A DNA stretch of 64,000 nt, from contig NC_023062.1 in the NCBI RefSeq assembly GCF_000508245.1, positions 1 through 64,000 on the forward strand, read 5' to 3'. The notes under the pieces were generated by a model. That model saw only the letters and a list, made by a program, of their open reading frames with translations, did no database searches and was not told the DNA's origin. Made by a program: the position numbers and the translations under genes. Source of the stretch: Mycoplasma ovis str. Michigan. GTDB taxonomy: Bacteria; Bacillota_I; Bacilli_A; Mycoplasmatales; Mycoplasmoidaceae. Shown here in pieces: positions 20,782-32,169 of the stretch; the stretch's first letter is position 1; each line of letters starts with the position of its first letter.

Positions 20782-22272
20782 ATGTATAAAGCTAACAGCT
20801 ATATACATGGAGAGGTTGTAACTGCTAAATTACCAGAAGAAAAACTTTATTCTCCTTTAACTGGGGAATGTATAGGGACCATTCCTATATTAGATGAAAA
20901 ACATAAAAGATGGATTTTTGAATCAGCTCAACAGGGTTTTGAAAAGTGAAAGCAAGTGGATTACAAAACCAGAGAGAAGTTTATGTTTTTGTTTGGTTCT
21001 AAATTAAAAGAACACTCTAGACTTTTAGTTCAGCTAATTAGGCTAGAAACAGGAAAGACTGAAAAAGATGCTCAAGAAGAGGTTGATAGAAGTATCGATT
21101 ATATTACTGAAACTGTACATGCTTTTGATAAGTTAATTCAAAATCCTAAGAGTTTTAATTCTGAGAAATATCCATTAATGTCTGATGATTTAGAAGGAAT
21201 ATTCTATAGAGTACCTTTAGGAGTAGCTTTGATAGTTACTCCATATAATTATCCTGTAAATACTGTAATTATTAAGATGGCACCAGCCATCTTAATGGGA
21301 AATTCAGTAGTACTAAAGAGTTCTTTGTCAGGATCTTTATCGGGATGATTAATTTCAAAGATATTTAATGAACTTTCAATAGATGATCATTTAATTACTC
21401 CTGGAGTTTTGAATTTCTATACTGGAAGGGGTTCAGAACTATCTAAATATTTGACAGAGTCAAAACCAAATATTTCTGCATTATCTTTTACAGGAGGAAG
21501 AGAAGCTGGAATTGAACTTTCAAGATCTTTACCTGCAGTACCACAGTCCTTGGAATTAAGTGCTTTGAATGTAGCCATAGTTCTGGAAGACTATGGCATT
21601 GATTCAATAAAAGAAATTATTAAGGGATCATTTAGTTTAAGTGGCCAAAGATGCACTTCTATTCAATTAGTTTGTGTTGAGGAAACTGCATTTGATAAGT
21701 TTTGTGATGAATTAATAGAACAACTTGGAAGTTTTAAGCCTTCTCAAATGCCTATGAATAGCCAAAGGGCTATTAAAAGGTTGAGAGAAATTTATGAAGA
21801 GTGTTTGTTTAGTTGTGCGGAATTGTTAACTCCGAAAATTGATTGAGACCGTATCAATGATAATACTGTTTCAAATATAGTTTTCAAGGGAGTTACCTTT
21901 GAAAATTTATTGGCAAAAGAGGAGGCATTTGGACCAATATTAGGAATCATTAGTTTTCAAGATGTTCGAGCAGTTATTGAAAAAATAAATGATTTGGGTT
22001 ATGGATTACAAGCTTCTATATTTAGTGAGAATTTGGAGAAAGCTTCTGAATTGGCTCACTATTTAGAAGTTAGTAGAATTCACCTAAATTTAGCTCCATC
22101 TAGAAGTCCAGATATTCTTCCATTTCCTTCTTCAAGGAAATCAGGAAATAGTGAACAAGGGATAGTTAACTCCTTGTATTTCTTTTCCAAATACAAGGGA
22201 GTTTTATGTAAAAAAGTTTTGGAAGAAAAAAGTGAAGAAGATACTAGTGAAAATAGTGAGTTAAAGAACTAA
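20782..22272 (+). CDS. gapN: NADP-dependent non-phosphorylating glyceraldehyde-3-phosphate dehydrogenase
   Basis: Oxidises glyceraldehyde-3-P directly to 3-phosphoglycerate, making NADPH and bypassing gapA and pgk. An aldehyde dehydrogenase fold is visible: TPYNYPVNTVIIKMAPAI, the LELSALN segment, and the catalytic Cys in LSGQRCTSIQ at about residue 291, the GapN-type context. KEEAFGPILGII is the cofactor-domain motif. 496 residues with TGA-Trp. In a parasite lacking an evident pentose phosphate branch here, it could be a main NADPH source (inference). Confidence 0.88.
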
Positions 22273-22335
22273 TCTTTATTTTCATTAAAAATAAAGAATA
22301 GTTAAACAAACTGCACCAAATATCAATAAAGTCTA

Positions 22336-22887
22336 GTGTTACTTATTGAACTAGTTAAATATCAAAAACAATTAGATTCAAAGGTTTTAGAACTACAAAA
22401 ACCAAATTTAGATGATTATCACCTATTAATAGCTAGAAAAACAGCTTTAGTTTCAGAATATTTTGAGTTTTTAAATGAAACTAAGTTATTTAAGTATTGA
22501 ACTAATAAAGAGATAGAGTTAGAAAAACTCTATGAGGAATTTATAGATTTAGTTCATTTCACTTTATCTCTCTTATATATCTATCAATTAGCAGATGAAT
22601 TGGGAACTAAATATAGTCTAGGAACTACTTCTTCTGATAGTCGAGAAAATTTATTTTTAAAAGCACAAAAAGATAATAGATTGAGAGTAGAACTTCTCAA
22701 TATTAACTATGACTGAATAAGAGAAATTTATTCCGCCATAGAAAAAAATAATTTTGCTGAATGATTAGGTTGACTTTCTCAGATCAGTATTTGGTTAGCT
22801 CTTACTGGAGAAGAAATAAAAAAGAGATATTTAGTTAAATGACAAAAAAACTTTGAAAGGTTGGGAGTTGTGTTTAATTCCCTTTAG
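22336..22887 (+). CDS. dut: dUTPase-like protein (all-alpha dUTPase_2 family)
   Basis: Hydrolyses dUTP to dUMP. The metal-binding helices are visible: TALVSEYFEFLNETKLFKYW and YEEFIDLVHFTLSLLYI, matching the E-x2-E...KYW and E-x2-D...HF pattern of dimeric all-alpha dUTPases. 183 residues, GTG start at 22336, six TGA-Trp codons. Related MazG-like pyrophosphatases are the main alternative. Confidence 0.75.
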
Positions 22888-22913
22888 GGGCAATAGGAAT
22901 TTGTTATTTATTT

Positions 22914-22953
22914 CAAAAACTTTAAATTGCTTTACAATTAAAAAAAGTTTTTG
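22914..22953 (+). promoter_or_regulatory. Leader hairpin abutting the start of the 22956 gene
   Basis: CAAAAACTTT pairs with AAAGTTTTTG, with a further inner AATTG/CAATT stem. The stem ends two bases before ATG 22956, so it would cover the initiation region. It could also end dut transcription, though no T-run follows. Confidence 0.45.
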
Positions 22954-22955
22954 AG

Positions 22956-23525
22956 ATGATTCTAAAAAGTATTTTGGGAATTGTTACTGCTGGGGTTGGG
23001 GCAGTTGTGCCTATAGCAAAAACTTCTATTTCTACTGCGTCTAAAATTGTAGATGCCGGCAAGAGTAGTTTGGTTAGTTTAAATAAGAATCAAGCTTTGT
23101 CAAGTTTGACTCAAAAGGATTGCAAATTAGTGAAAAATGAAAAATCAAGTGAAGTTTGATTTGATGCACTATGAATCTGTAAAGAATCTACGGATAAGGT
23201 TTCTTTCCATTACTTAGATAAGGCAGAATCTTTTGAAAAAGATTTAAGTTTGAATTCCCCTAAAAAGGTTGTATCTGTGAATTATAATGAGACAACAGAT
23301 AATTCTCATGCAAATCTTTCATTGACTTTGGAAGGGGGGGGCAATAACAATAAAGCAGATGTTGGTGTTTATAAGAAGGGGATGTGAGAATACTTTTTAA
23401 ATGTAAATCCTTCAGATAAGTGTAATTGATTAATTCCCGAAGCAGGGAAAGAAATGTTGAAGTGCCAGTTAACTGATTCTAAAAATAGTAATTCTTTCTT
23501 TACTTACGTTTTTTCACCTTTTTAG
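22956..23525 (+). CDS. Secreted/surface four-cysteine protein, haemoplasma-type
   Basis: 189 residues with a hydrophobic N-terminal signal or anchor (ILGIVTAGVGAVVPIA). Four cysteines are spaced in two pairs: DCKLV...WICKE and KCNWLI...LKCQL. The same plan recurs in the minus-strand genes that follow, so I place it in that family. Five TGA are read as Trp. A run of eight G at 23334-23341 lies inside the frame, so slippage there would switch the protein off. Not recognised outside this family. Confidence 0.7.
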
Positions 23526-23558
23526 AAGGGTAGAGGGGTTCAAGAACCCCAGATTTAT

Positions 23559-24102
23559 TTAAAGGTTATTCTCAGAGATCTCAAAAGGAGTTAATTTAAT
23601 TTGAAAGTAATTTTCTAATTGTTCTTCTGGAGGATTTTTGACTTGAGAACAAAATAGTATATCAGAATATCCCTTTTCCAAATCTCCTAACAAGATATAG
23701 CAAATTCCATCCCCTCGGTCTGCACTAATAAGGTTTAGAGGAAGATTTTTTGGAAAATTTTCCCAATCTTCTAGATCATCTAGATTCCAAGTCTGTTCTT
23801 CCTCTTTGGAGTTCACTAACTTTGCTGAAAGTTGATTATTATTTTTAAGTTGTAGATCTTTCAATTCTTCTAGTTTTGTTGAGTCACTATTGTAAAGGAA
23901 ATACTTATTATTTGCACAAACTAATAATTTTTTTTGTGCCACTAGAAGAACTTGAAGTCAAGATTTCGTAACAATTTTTCTCTGGAGGTAAAGTTGCTTT
24001 ATTGTAAGAGTTTGTAATTATAGAAATTTGTGAAGTAGTTACAACAACAACACCTGTGGTGGCCAGCAAAGGAATAAATTTAGCTAAATTTAAGAAATTC
24101 AC
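23559..24102 (-). pseudogene. Four-cysteine family member, frame broken at an A8 tract
   Basis: The first frame (from 24102) gives a signal segment (LNLAKFIPLLATTGVVVVTT) and NCYEILTSSSSSGTKK, then stops. The second frame continues exactly where its paralogues do: KLLVCANNKYFLYNSD, then ICYILLG...ILFCS and KLTPF at the end. The switch is at eight T on the plus strand (23928-23935). Seven or ten would join the frames into about 180 residues, matching the intact neighbours. Phase-variable, decayed or a sequencing error. Confidence 0.6.
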
Positions 24103-24162
24103 TTAAGGTTTATTCTTTTCTAGTTAAGAATTAATTATTTCAGTTTAGAAAAAATTAACTTC

Positions 24163-24675
24163 TTAAAAAGGAATTAATTTGATGAATCCTGCATCTTTAG
24201 TTGAACTTCAAGAGCAGAAAATCTTTGCATCTCTATTGTCGTTTAATTCATAAACTAGAAAACAATAGTTTTCTTCTTTAGGTAGACCACTTCCTTCTAT
24301 AGGTTTAATTGAACTAAGCGCTAGTGAAATATCTTGAGAAGAAGGTTCTCACTCTTGATTTTCAATTTCTCAGCTGAAAGTTTTATCTTCTTCTTGAGTT
24401 TGAGTCTGATTTGCTAATTTTGCCAAGATCTTATTATTGTTAATCTTTACATCCGTTAACTCTTCCAGAGAGTTTTTATATAAATAGTACTTATTATTTG
24501 AACAAACTAATAATTTTCCATCGGAATTGACCTTTGTACTAATTGAATAACAATTGTGTTTTGACAATACACTTGAGTTAATTAAGGGTGTTTTGGGCAA
24601 AAGAACTATTGGAATAGAAATTGTTGCCCCAGAAACAGATAAAACAACAAATTTAGATAAATTCAGAAGATTCAT
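24163..24675 (-). CDS. Four-cysteine family signal-peptide protein
   Basis: 170 residues when TGA at 24370 and two others are read as Trp. The N-terminal hydrophobic segment LNLSKFVVLSVSGATISIPIVLL is a signal or anchor. The pairs HNCYSI...LLVCSNNKYYLY and NYCFLVYEL...IFCSW match the neighbours, and the end is IKLIPF. Upstream carries a TTTTTATAAATAA-like stretch also found before the 25298 gene. Function unknown; likely exported. Confidence 0.7.
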
Positions 24676-24776
24676 TATTTATAAAAAACAAGTAATTTAA
24701 TTTGTTGAAAACTTTGATTGATTAAAGGTTTGAAAATTAGTTTAGAACAGTAGAAAACTTAACCTGTTTTAATTTA

Positions 24777-25298
24777 TTACTTTAAAGGAGTAAGGTGAAT
24801 GATATTTCCAGTTTTGTCTCCATCAGAGTCTTTGAAAGAACAAAATATTTCAGGCTTGTCTTTAGTATCACCCAAACTATTTAAAAGATAACAGTAATTT
24901 TCTTCTGAAGTTGTCTCAAGTTCTTCCCCTGAATCTTCCAATTTAAGGGATAGCCCTTCGAGAAAATGCTCAAAACCTTTTGATGTAATTTTTAGAGTTT
25001 CACTCTTTCCCGCTGAAAGTGTAGCTAAAGCCTCTGCATTCCCTTGAGTCTTTAAGTCTTCCAGCTCGTGCATCACATTTTGCTTATTGTTGTATAAGTA
25101 ATATTTATCATCTTCGCAAACTAGTAGTTTTTGTCCCAAGTTAGATTCAGTATCAATTCCATAACAGTCTTTTTCTTTTAAAAAATCTTCTAAAGCGTTA
25201 ATAGGAGTTGTTCTTGAAATTGAAAAAGTCATTGGTGTAGCAACAGAAACACCAACTAAAGACAAAATGACAAATTTGGATAAACCTAAAAGACTCAT
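24777..25298 (-). CDS. Four-cysteine family signal-peptide protein
   Basis: 173 residues, no internal TGA. Signal-like start MSLLGLSKFVILSLVGVSVA. The cysteine pairs DCYGI...LLVCEDDKYYLY (15 residues between) and NYCYLL...IFCSF (16 between) suggest two related half-domains. C-terminus IIHLTPLK matches the paralogues. It is the cleanest intact member, useful as the family reference. Function unknown. Confidence 0.72.
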   Translation of the reverse strand: MSLLGLSKFVILSLVGVSVATPMTFSISRTTPINALEDFLKEKDCYGIDTESNLGQKLLVCEDDKYYLYNNKQNVMHELEDLKTQGNAEALATLSAGKSETLKITSKGFEHFLEGLSLKLEDSGEELETTSEENYCYLLNSLGDTKDKPEIFCSFKDSDGDKTGNIIHLTPLK

Positions 25299-25415
25299 TG
25301 ATTGTTATTTATAAAAATTACTTAAGTTTATGGAACCTTGAGGTTAATTTTTATTAGTTATTTTATATAGGATAGTCTGGAAGTTAATGATCCCATGGAT
25401 TATTGGATCAAAACT

Positions 25416-28400
25416 TTAAAGAATAATTGAAGAGAATTGATCTTTTAAGTAATAATCATCGGAGACAAGATTGTAGACCTTACCTCCAGCATAATTACCT
25501 CTCATTAGGTAATGGTTAATAGCTTTAGCTTGTAATCCTGGATCTTGCGCTTTCTTTACTATATCCTTAATTACTGCATCTGGAGTTAACTTTTCCTTCA
25601 GGAATTTTGCAAATTTTTCTGTACTTTGTACATCATCTGCGCTATATTGAATTAGATAAACTACCGCAGAACCCTCATCAGAGTCTTTGGTTGAGAAAAC
25701 ATGTGCTTTTTTATCACCGGAAGAATTTCACATTAATCCTGAGAAAGCTTTTTTGTCATGTGTGCCATTGGAGCTATCAGTAGTTGAAGAGCTTGCTAGA
25801 GTTAATTGAATATCGTTAACTCCTGTTGTTATTTTTTCTTTAATAAATTTTTTTAGCAGTTCTTTTCTTTCGGTTAAGCCGTACCATTCTAGCATTTCAA
25901 CTTTTTTAGATTCATCCACATCCTCTTTTAAATTTTTGTAATCCGGCAACTTAAATATTTCTCCCAGAGAACTATTAATTTTGCTTAGTTGCTGGATAAC
26001 ACTATAGAGTTGTCTATTTGACTTAATTAGATCTATTTGTTTTGTTATATCTGTCCAATTTATATGACCTTCTTTCAAGAGGAAAGAAATGATTTTTTCA
26101 TAAAGATCTCCTGGAAGTTGTAATTGAGAATTTCTAGTTAGAGAGCCTTTGTAACCCATTAATTGAATTTCTGAATTTGTAGAACCATTTCCTCCAGAAC
26201 CATTGGCAGGTTTTTTAATGGTCGAGACGGAATATCTGTCTGGGGTTTTTATACATCTTCTTGGATCTAGTGTCTTTGTGTCCCATTCTTTTCCATTAGA
26301 GCTCGGATCCGGAGTTGATGCAGTTGCAGAAGAAGCAATTGGAGTTCAGAAGCTTTTTTTCCCTCCAGAACCTCCACCATTCGCTTCCCCATTAGAAGGA
26401 TCAATAGGATTTTTATCATCACTTTGAGTACAGAATTTATTTCAACTTAGGGAGAAAGCATAACCACCAAATAGTTGTTCTTTAATAATATTTTTGAGCA
26501 ATTCTCTGTATTCTTTTAGAGAATCTTCCAATAGATACAGAGAAGTAACTAAAAGCCTAGTTTGAGATCTTTCTAAAGTATTGGCTTCCTGTAATGGCCG
26601 TTTAGAAAGATTATTTATAGTTAATAAGTTCTTGATAGCCCCAAATTTATCTGAACCATTTTTTGCAGGCTCTGTTCCTGCAGAAGATAACTTATAAAGT
26701 AAAGTGTCAGAGACATGTGACAATTGTGAAACTGACAATTCTTCCTTAATAGCCTTGTGAAGCATATCAATTAATTTGTTTTGAGATGTTTGAGGCGCAG
26801 GAGCTGATCTCCTTTTTCTTCTCGCTCCTTCTCCTGAAAAATTAAAGAATCCGTTGTAGTTTTTTGTTAGTGTTTTTTCTAGTTCTGAAAGAGGATTAGG
26901 AGATTCTTTTTCACCTTTAGTTGAAATTTGTTGAGTTAAATCGGAGATTTTCTCAAAAGAAAAGGGAAGTAACAATGTTTTTTTGAGTAAATCCATAGTT
27001 GAAATTTTTTCTAGAAGGAATTCCGCTATTTGCCTTTTCATACATTCTTTATGATCTTTAGAATTCTTGGTATCTTCAAAAGATCAATATTTGTCATCTT
27101 TATGGTCTCCTGAACCATGATTCTCTTTTCCCTTTAACTCAGCATGTTCAATCTTTTTCCCCTGATTCTGAGCCCCTTCTGACTTCTTGTCAAAATAGTC
27201 CCCCAGCTTTTTTAGGTGCTCACTTACAGAATTACTAATAGTTTCTAAATTAGTTTTTTTAGAAACTTCTTTTAAAAATTCGGGAGGGTTAGCATCAACT
27301 GTACCTAATTTATAAAGATAATTAGATCCCTCTCCAGAGTAATCAACCATTTTCAAAACATCATTATTTACTTTTCTAATGTCTCAAATTTTTAAGTTGT
27401 CATTAAGTTCTGTAAGCTCTCCATTAAGTTTTCAAAGTTTCACCAAACTTTCTATAACTTCCTTGCAAAAGCAAGGAATAGTTTCCTTTTCTCCGTTTTT
27501 GAAACCACCTTGATTAATAAATAAGTAATACTGTAGTAGAAGATATGAAAAATTCTTTTTTATATATTCTTTGAATTCATCAACCATTTGTTGTTTACTT
27601 TTTTCAAAGTTTTCCTTTGGACCTTCCTTCTTCTTTTTAGAACCATTTGAATGTGCGAGCAAAAAGTTGAATCCATTCGCATCTCTTCAGAAAATTTTCT
27701 TTTGCTTTCCTTGGCCATTGCAAACTACAAATTCAACACTATTTGTGCCATTAGATGGACCACTCTCTCCATTAGAAATACAAAAAAGTTTTAATGGCCC
27801 ATCTTCTGGTTTTTTGTCTTTACAAGTTGTATTGCTTGTATTATCTTCATTTCCTTGAGAAAGATATTTCAAAACTAAGTTGGTTTGCGGAGTATTTTTT
27901 GAAGAAACTCATTTAATAGTTATTTTTTGCTCTCCCTTTCCTTCTTCTCCATTACCATTTGCAACCTTCTTTCATTCTTCTAATTTCTTCTGTTCAAAAT
28001 CAGGGAATCAAAAGTTAGGTTTATTAGGAAGTGTTATGTTGTTGAATTTATCTTTATAATTTTTGCTGGTTTCTTCTTGAAATGTTTCAGCATAGGGGAA
28101 AATATGGTGAATAAAAGTACCAGCTTTGACTCCCTTCAATCACTGGGACATTAAAAACCCGATAAAAGAGAAAGAATTCGAAGGAACAGGCCCTTTTAGT
28201 GGTGCGAATAAATGATCTTGAGAGTTGTAGTAGGATTCGATACTTCTAGTATCTATTTTTCCTAAAACAAAATTTTCTAGAGCTGAAAGATATTTTTCTT
28301 CATCAGAGACTCAATCCCTCTTAACTCTTTTGGTGTCTTTCCTTTTTTGTTTAATGAATCCTTCAGCTTGGGCTTTAACTCCTTTTAGATAACTAGAAAA

Positions 28401-28736
28401 ATGTTGTTTTTGTTGAGTGTGTTTTTTGTCTTTAAATAAACTTCCATCAACAATATGCTTAGCGACTTGAGTCGCAAAACCTCTCATTAAGAGAGGTATA
28501 GAATTAGGATCTTTAACTAATTCTGAAACTAACTTGACTGGAGTAAAATCACCCTGTTCTTGATCTCCCCCCCCGAGTGATTTAATAAACTTGCTTACTT
28601 CTTTTTTGAGAGAATGTTTGAAATTAATCTTTCCAAAATTTCCAGTGAGTTCTGAGGCAACTACGGAACCAATAGTTGGACCTCCAAAAAACGGAAGCAG
28701 CAGTCACAGCAGTCTCTTCCTCCATTTGGGAGTCAT
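25416..28736 (-). CDS. Very large (1106-residue) exported protein, haemoplasma-specific
   Basis: Under the standard code this region looks like six or more fragments. All lie in one frame and are joined only by TGA (Trp) codons into 1106 residues. The start MTPKWRKRLLWLLLPFFGG is a basic plus hydrophobic signal segment. The rest is hydrophilic, Lys/Glu/Ser/Asn-rich and helical, with Gly/Ser/Asn-rich linkers (about residues 765-860), where RRKRRS-like basic runs precede. A C8 run (plus strand, 28567-28574) sits in codons ~55-57. No domain is recognised; a surface antigen or adhesin is inference. Confidence 0.75.
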
Positions 28737-28738
28737 TA

Positions 28739-28756
28739 GATAGGATTACTCCTATC
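28739..28756 (-). promoter_or_regulatory. Leader hairpin covering the ribosome-binding site of the 1106-residue gene
   Basis: A 7-bp stem (GATAGGA/TCCTATC) with a four-base loop ends two bases before the ATG at 28736. On the minus strand its 5' arm and loop contain AGGAG, the only good Shine-Dalgarno sequence for this gene, so folding would hide it. Confidence 0.45.
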
Positions 28757-28886
28757 CAAGACTAAGAACAAAATTGCATAATGGCTATAACAATTTGTGT
28801 AGAAATCTAGATAAATCCTTTTAATAGACTATAGTGTCTGTTAAAGTCTTGTGGAATTAAATGATTATTCTAAAGTTGAATTTCAA

Positions 28887-29601
28887 TTATTTTTCTAGAT
28901 ATTGGTGTAGTTTAGTAGCAATATAAATGTAGTCTTGGCCAAAATCAACCTCAGGTTTTTGGATCTTAATAGCTTTAAATTGGTCCTCTCCAGATTGAGT
29001 CACTTCTCCCCTCCATTCACCTATGATTTCAGACTTTTGAAAGTCATTACTGGTGAAGAATATTTTGTAGTCCTCTGTTTCACTCTCTTGTTTTTCTACT
29101 TTCATTTTTATTTCAACTCTTTTACCTACCTGAAGAGCATCTCTTCATGTAAATAATTTATTTGGGAATAATTCTGCCCAATCGTTTGGAAAATTGGAGT
29201 CTGTATTCTCATTAGCATTTTCACAAAGAATTGTGTAGTAATCATTTACAAGACCTCCTTTATTTCATAACATTTTTTCTAAGTCATCTTTTTCTTTATC
29301 TTTATAAGATACTATTTGGCAATTTCCCTTCTCTTCTTGAAGTTGCTTAGGTTCCGGAGATTTAGGAGGAGTTTCTAGTTGTGGTTTTGTATCCTCGGTT
29401 GATTCTTGACTTTGTTGATCTCCCAATTCTTCTGTTGCTTGGCTTTCTGATCCAGAGGCAACTTCAGTCACAGTAGATGGTTGACATAATTTCAGAATTT
29501 CCTGTTCCAAAAGAATTTCAATTAGAAATCAATCAAGGAATTCCTCCACAACCTCCGCCTACTCCAGCAAATAAAGTAAGAGCCTTAGCGCTTAAAGACA
29601 T
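28887..29601 (-). pseudogene. Signal-peptide family protein with a frame break near its N-terminus
   Basis: The start (MSLSAKALTLFAGVGGGCGG from 29601) closely matches the intact neighbour at 30229 (MSLGPKAFVLCSGLVGGSC), but its frame fails to reach the body. The body frame, open from GTG 29549, encodes an acidic Ser/Glu/Gln/Pro-rich stretch. KGNCQIVSYKD and YYTILCENANENTD follow, then a C-terminal domain ending KLHQYLEK. The break lies around 29500-29550. The body alone could be translated from GTG 29549 as about 220 residues without a signal. Confidence 0.5.
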
Positions 29602-29635
29602 TGTTAGAAAATCTTAGATGATTCCAAAATTACTT

Positions 29636-30229
29636 TTAACTTGGTATTAAGTAGATTATGTTATCCTGAGTGTTAGTAGATGGGGAAGTGACATCAATAA
29701 TTATTGCAATCTCTCCATCCTCACCTTCGCTTATTTTTTGCATTTTGTAACCTCACTCACCAGTTATGGCAGATGCAAATTTATTTCCTGTGAATACTAC
29801 TTGTCCGTAATTAGATTTCTCTTCTTCATTTTCAGGAATTACATTCATCTTGATATTTATTTTTGATTCTTTTGTTATTTCTTCTCCTACTTTAAAAAAG
29901 TCTCTTGCAAATAAACCCGATCAGTTTTTGGGAAGATGTGATATTTCATTTGCGCTAGTGTCTATACAAGAAAAAGAGTAGTAAGAATCTTTACTTAAAT
30001 AAAGATTCTTAGAGATCTCGTCTAAACCTATTCCAGCAATTGAATCTACTAACTTACAATTACCAACACCATCTGTTTCCGAAGAAACACTAGTCTTTTC
30101 AACAGGATTAGAAGCTTGCTCACTTTGATCAGTTGTAGAGCTACTTCGAGACAACATAAAAGGCACTCCTACACAGCTCCCTCCAACTAGTCCAGAACAT
30201 AAAACAAAAGCTTTAGGGCCTAAAGACAT
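29636..30229 (-). CDS. Signal-peptide family protein
   Basis: 197 residues with TGA-Trp. N-terminus SLGPKAFVLCSGLVGGSCVGVPFML is a signal or lipoprotein-like segment with cysteines. After a Ser/Thr-rich linker come NCKLVDSI and YYSFSCIDTS, the first cysteine pair of the island family. A C-terminal domain with FARDFFKVGEEITKESKI and TGEWGYKMQ resembles that of the 28887-29601 gene (FTWRDALQVGKRVEIK, IGEWRGEV). So the two form a subfamily. Function unknown. Confidence 0.68.
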
Positions 30230-30399
30230 ATCTTACAAAATTTTTTAATTTCTTGTATTTTAACCATTTCTATGGATTACATGCTAACAGTATAGAACAT
30301 CTCTACTGTTGTGTAGGTCGTAGTTACAGAAACTTTTGTTTTTGAAACTTATCAGGTAAACAGTTTAATGCTCATTTAGACAATAGTCCCATTCAATCA

Positions 30400-32169
30400 T
30401 TAAGCAACAAATTTAGTTTCCTCTTTAGATAAAAATGCTTTTTGTATTTTTTGCAATAATACTGTATCTCTTGTAGAATCAAGAGTTGTGTTCTCTTGAA
30501 CTTTAAAGCTCTTATTATTTCTAATAGCAGATTGAAGTTCTAATAGAGTTATTCCCTTTCAATTAATAGAGTTATTAAAAATTTTGTGAAGTTTTTTCTT
30601 GATGTCTAAGTTTTTTACTTTTAAGTTAAAGTAGTTAGACTTAGACTCATTAGAAAACACAACTATACAAGAAAAATCTTTAGAACAAATTAACTCATAT
30701 TTGGAAATCATATTTTCAAATAATTGAGAGACAACTAAGTCTTTTTGCTCAAACTCTTCTTCTCCTTTTAAATAATTGTTTAGTAAAGAGTAGTATTCTT
30801 TACTAACTTCCTTATCAGCTTTTCTCAAAAGTAAGATAATTTCCTTTTCATTAGCCAATAATTGGCTGAATTTAAATTGTGGTAGATCAACACTCTCAAA
30901 TTTGATAAGAGAGTGTCTAAATAAGCTTGTTGATTTAGGTAAATCTGAAACTTTAGTTTTTTGAACTATAGCTTCGCTTAGTAGTGCACCTAAAGATAAG
31001 CTCTCGTGATTATTTTGTTCTTGCTTTTGAGAACTGGCAGCTTGAACAACTTTAGGTATTTCTTGTTTTTTATCTGTTTGGGCTTTTTCTTTTATTAATT
31101 TGTTAATAGTTGGCTGGAATGAGGAATGACAACATTCAAATAAATTAACTAGTAGATATTTTGAGTAAGAAAAAGAGAATATATTAGTTCCAGTTGAAAC
31201 AGATGGAGCTAAAAAGTTAATCATTTTATTTAAATTAGGATTTTGTTTCAGTAAAGACTGAGCCCTATCTTCAGAAATAGAACTTAAGACTTCTTTAGAA
31301 GAACTTAATTGATAGAACGAAAGTTCTAATAATCTATCTAAAGTTAACTCAAATAGTCTATTGGAGTTAGTTAGATTTTTTTTAATTTTTTCTATTGCTT
31401 GTAGATAGTTAGAGCTGCAGATTAAATCTAATAACTCTAATGACTCTTCTTCTAGATTAGAAAGATTTTGCAATAATTCTTCGTTAGAAGTTTGAGTATC
31501 AGTTAATAATTTTTCTAAAGAGACAATAGCTTCTCTAGCTGAACCTTTAGAGTTCTCAGAAAGTTTAGAAATAATCTCTGAGGTTATTTCTCTATTTTCA
31601 GCTTTAGAGATATTTGAAAGAAGTTGATTTAAATCTTCATATTGAATAGGTGAGAAAAACAACTTCTGGCATCTACTCAGAATAGTGGGAATAATCTTGT
31701 GTATAGCTGTGGTAAGAAAAATAAGTATTAGATGTGAAGGCGGCTCTTCTATTAACTTAAGTAAGGCATTTCATGCCTGATAACTTAAGCAATGTGCCTC
31801 ATCTATTACATATATCTTCTTAGAGAGTAATAATGGAGGATAGACAGAGTTCTTAATCATTTCTCTAATATATTCCACTCCATTATGTGTTGCACCATCA
31901 ATTTCTATTAGATCTGTACACTCTCGTTTTTCTATAGCCTGACAGTATTCACAATTTCTACACAATTCTTTGTTTTCAGAAAATTTAGAACAATTAATGG
32001 CTTGCGAAAACAACCTAGCGGTGGTTGTTTTTCCTGTACCATTTGGACCATAGAAGATAAAAGAATGTATATCTTCTTTATTAGTTAAAAAATTAATTAA
32101 TAGATTTTTAGTTAATTCTTGACCTATTAAATCTTTAAAGTATTTAGGTCTGTGTTTGTTGTATAGCAC
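30400..32169 (-). CDS. dnaX: DNA polymerase III gamma/tau subunit
   Basis: Clamp-loader ATPase. Seen: YNKHRPKYFKDLIGQE, Walker A YGPNGTGKTTTARLF, a zinc module with four Cys (CSKF..CRNCEYC), YVIDEAHCLS, then LLKLIEEPP joined through TGA-Trp, and the sensor LSRCQKLFF. 589 residues including a long C-terminal tau-like region. The gap 30230-30399 upstream of the island shows no gene. Confidence 0.95.

Noticed and set aside
27571-27858. Plus-strand open frame of 95 codons rich in Phe/Ser/Pro
   Set aside because: It is the antisense shadow of the 1106-residue minus-strand gene.
22956-30229. Island as a prophage or integrative element
   Set aside because: No integrase, transposase, terminal repeats or tRNA-flanking duplication are visible; the genes look like a local paralogue expansion.
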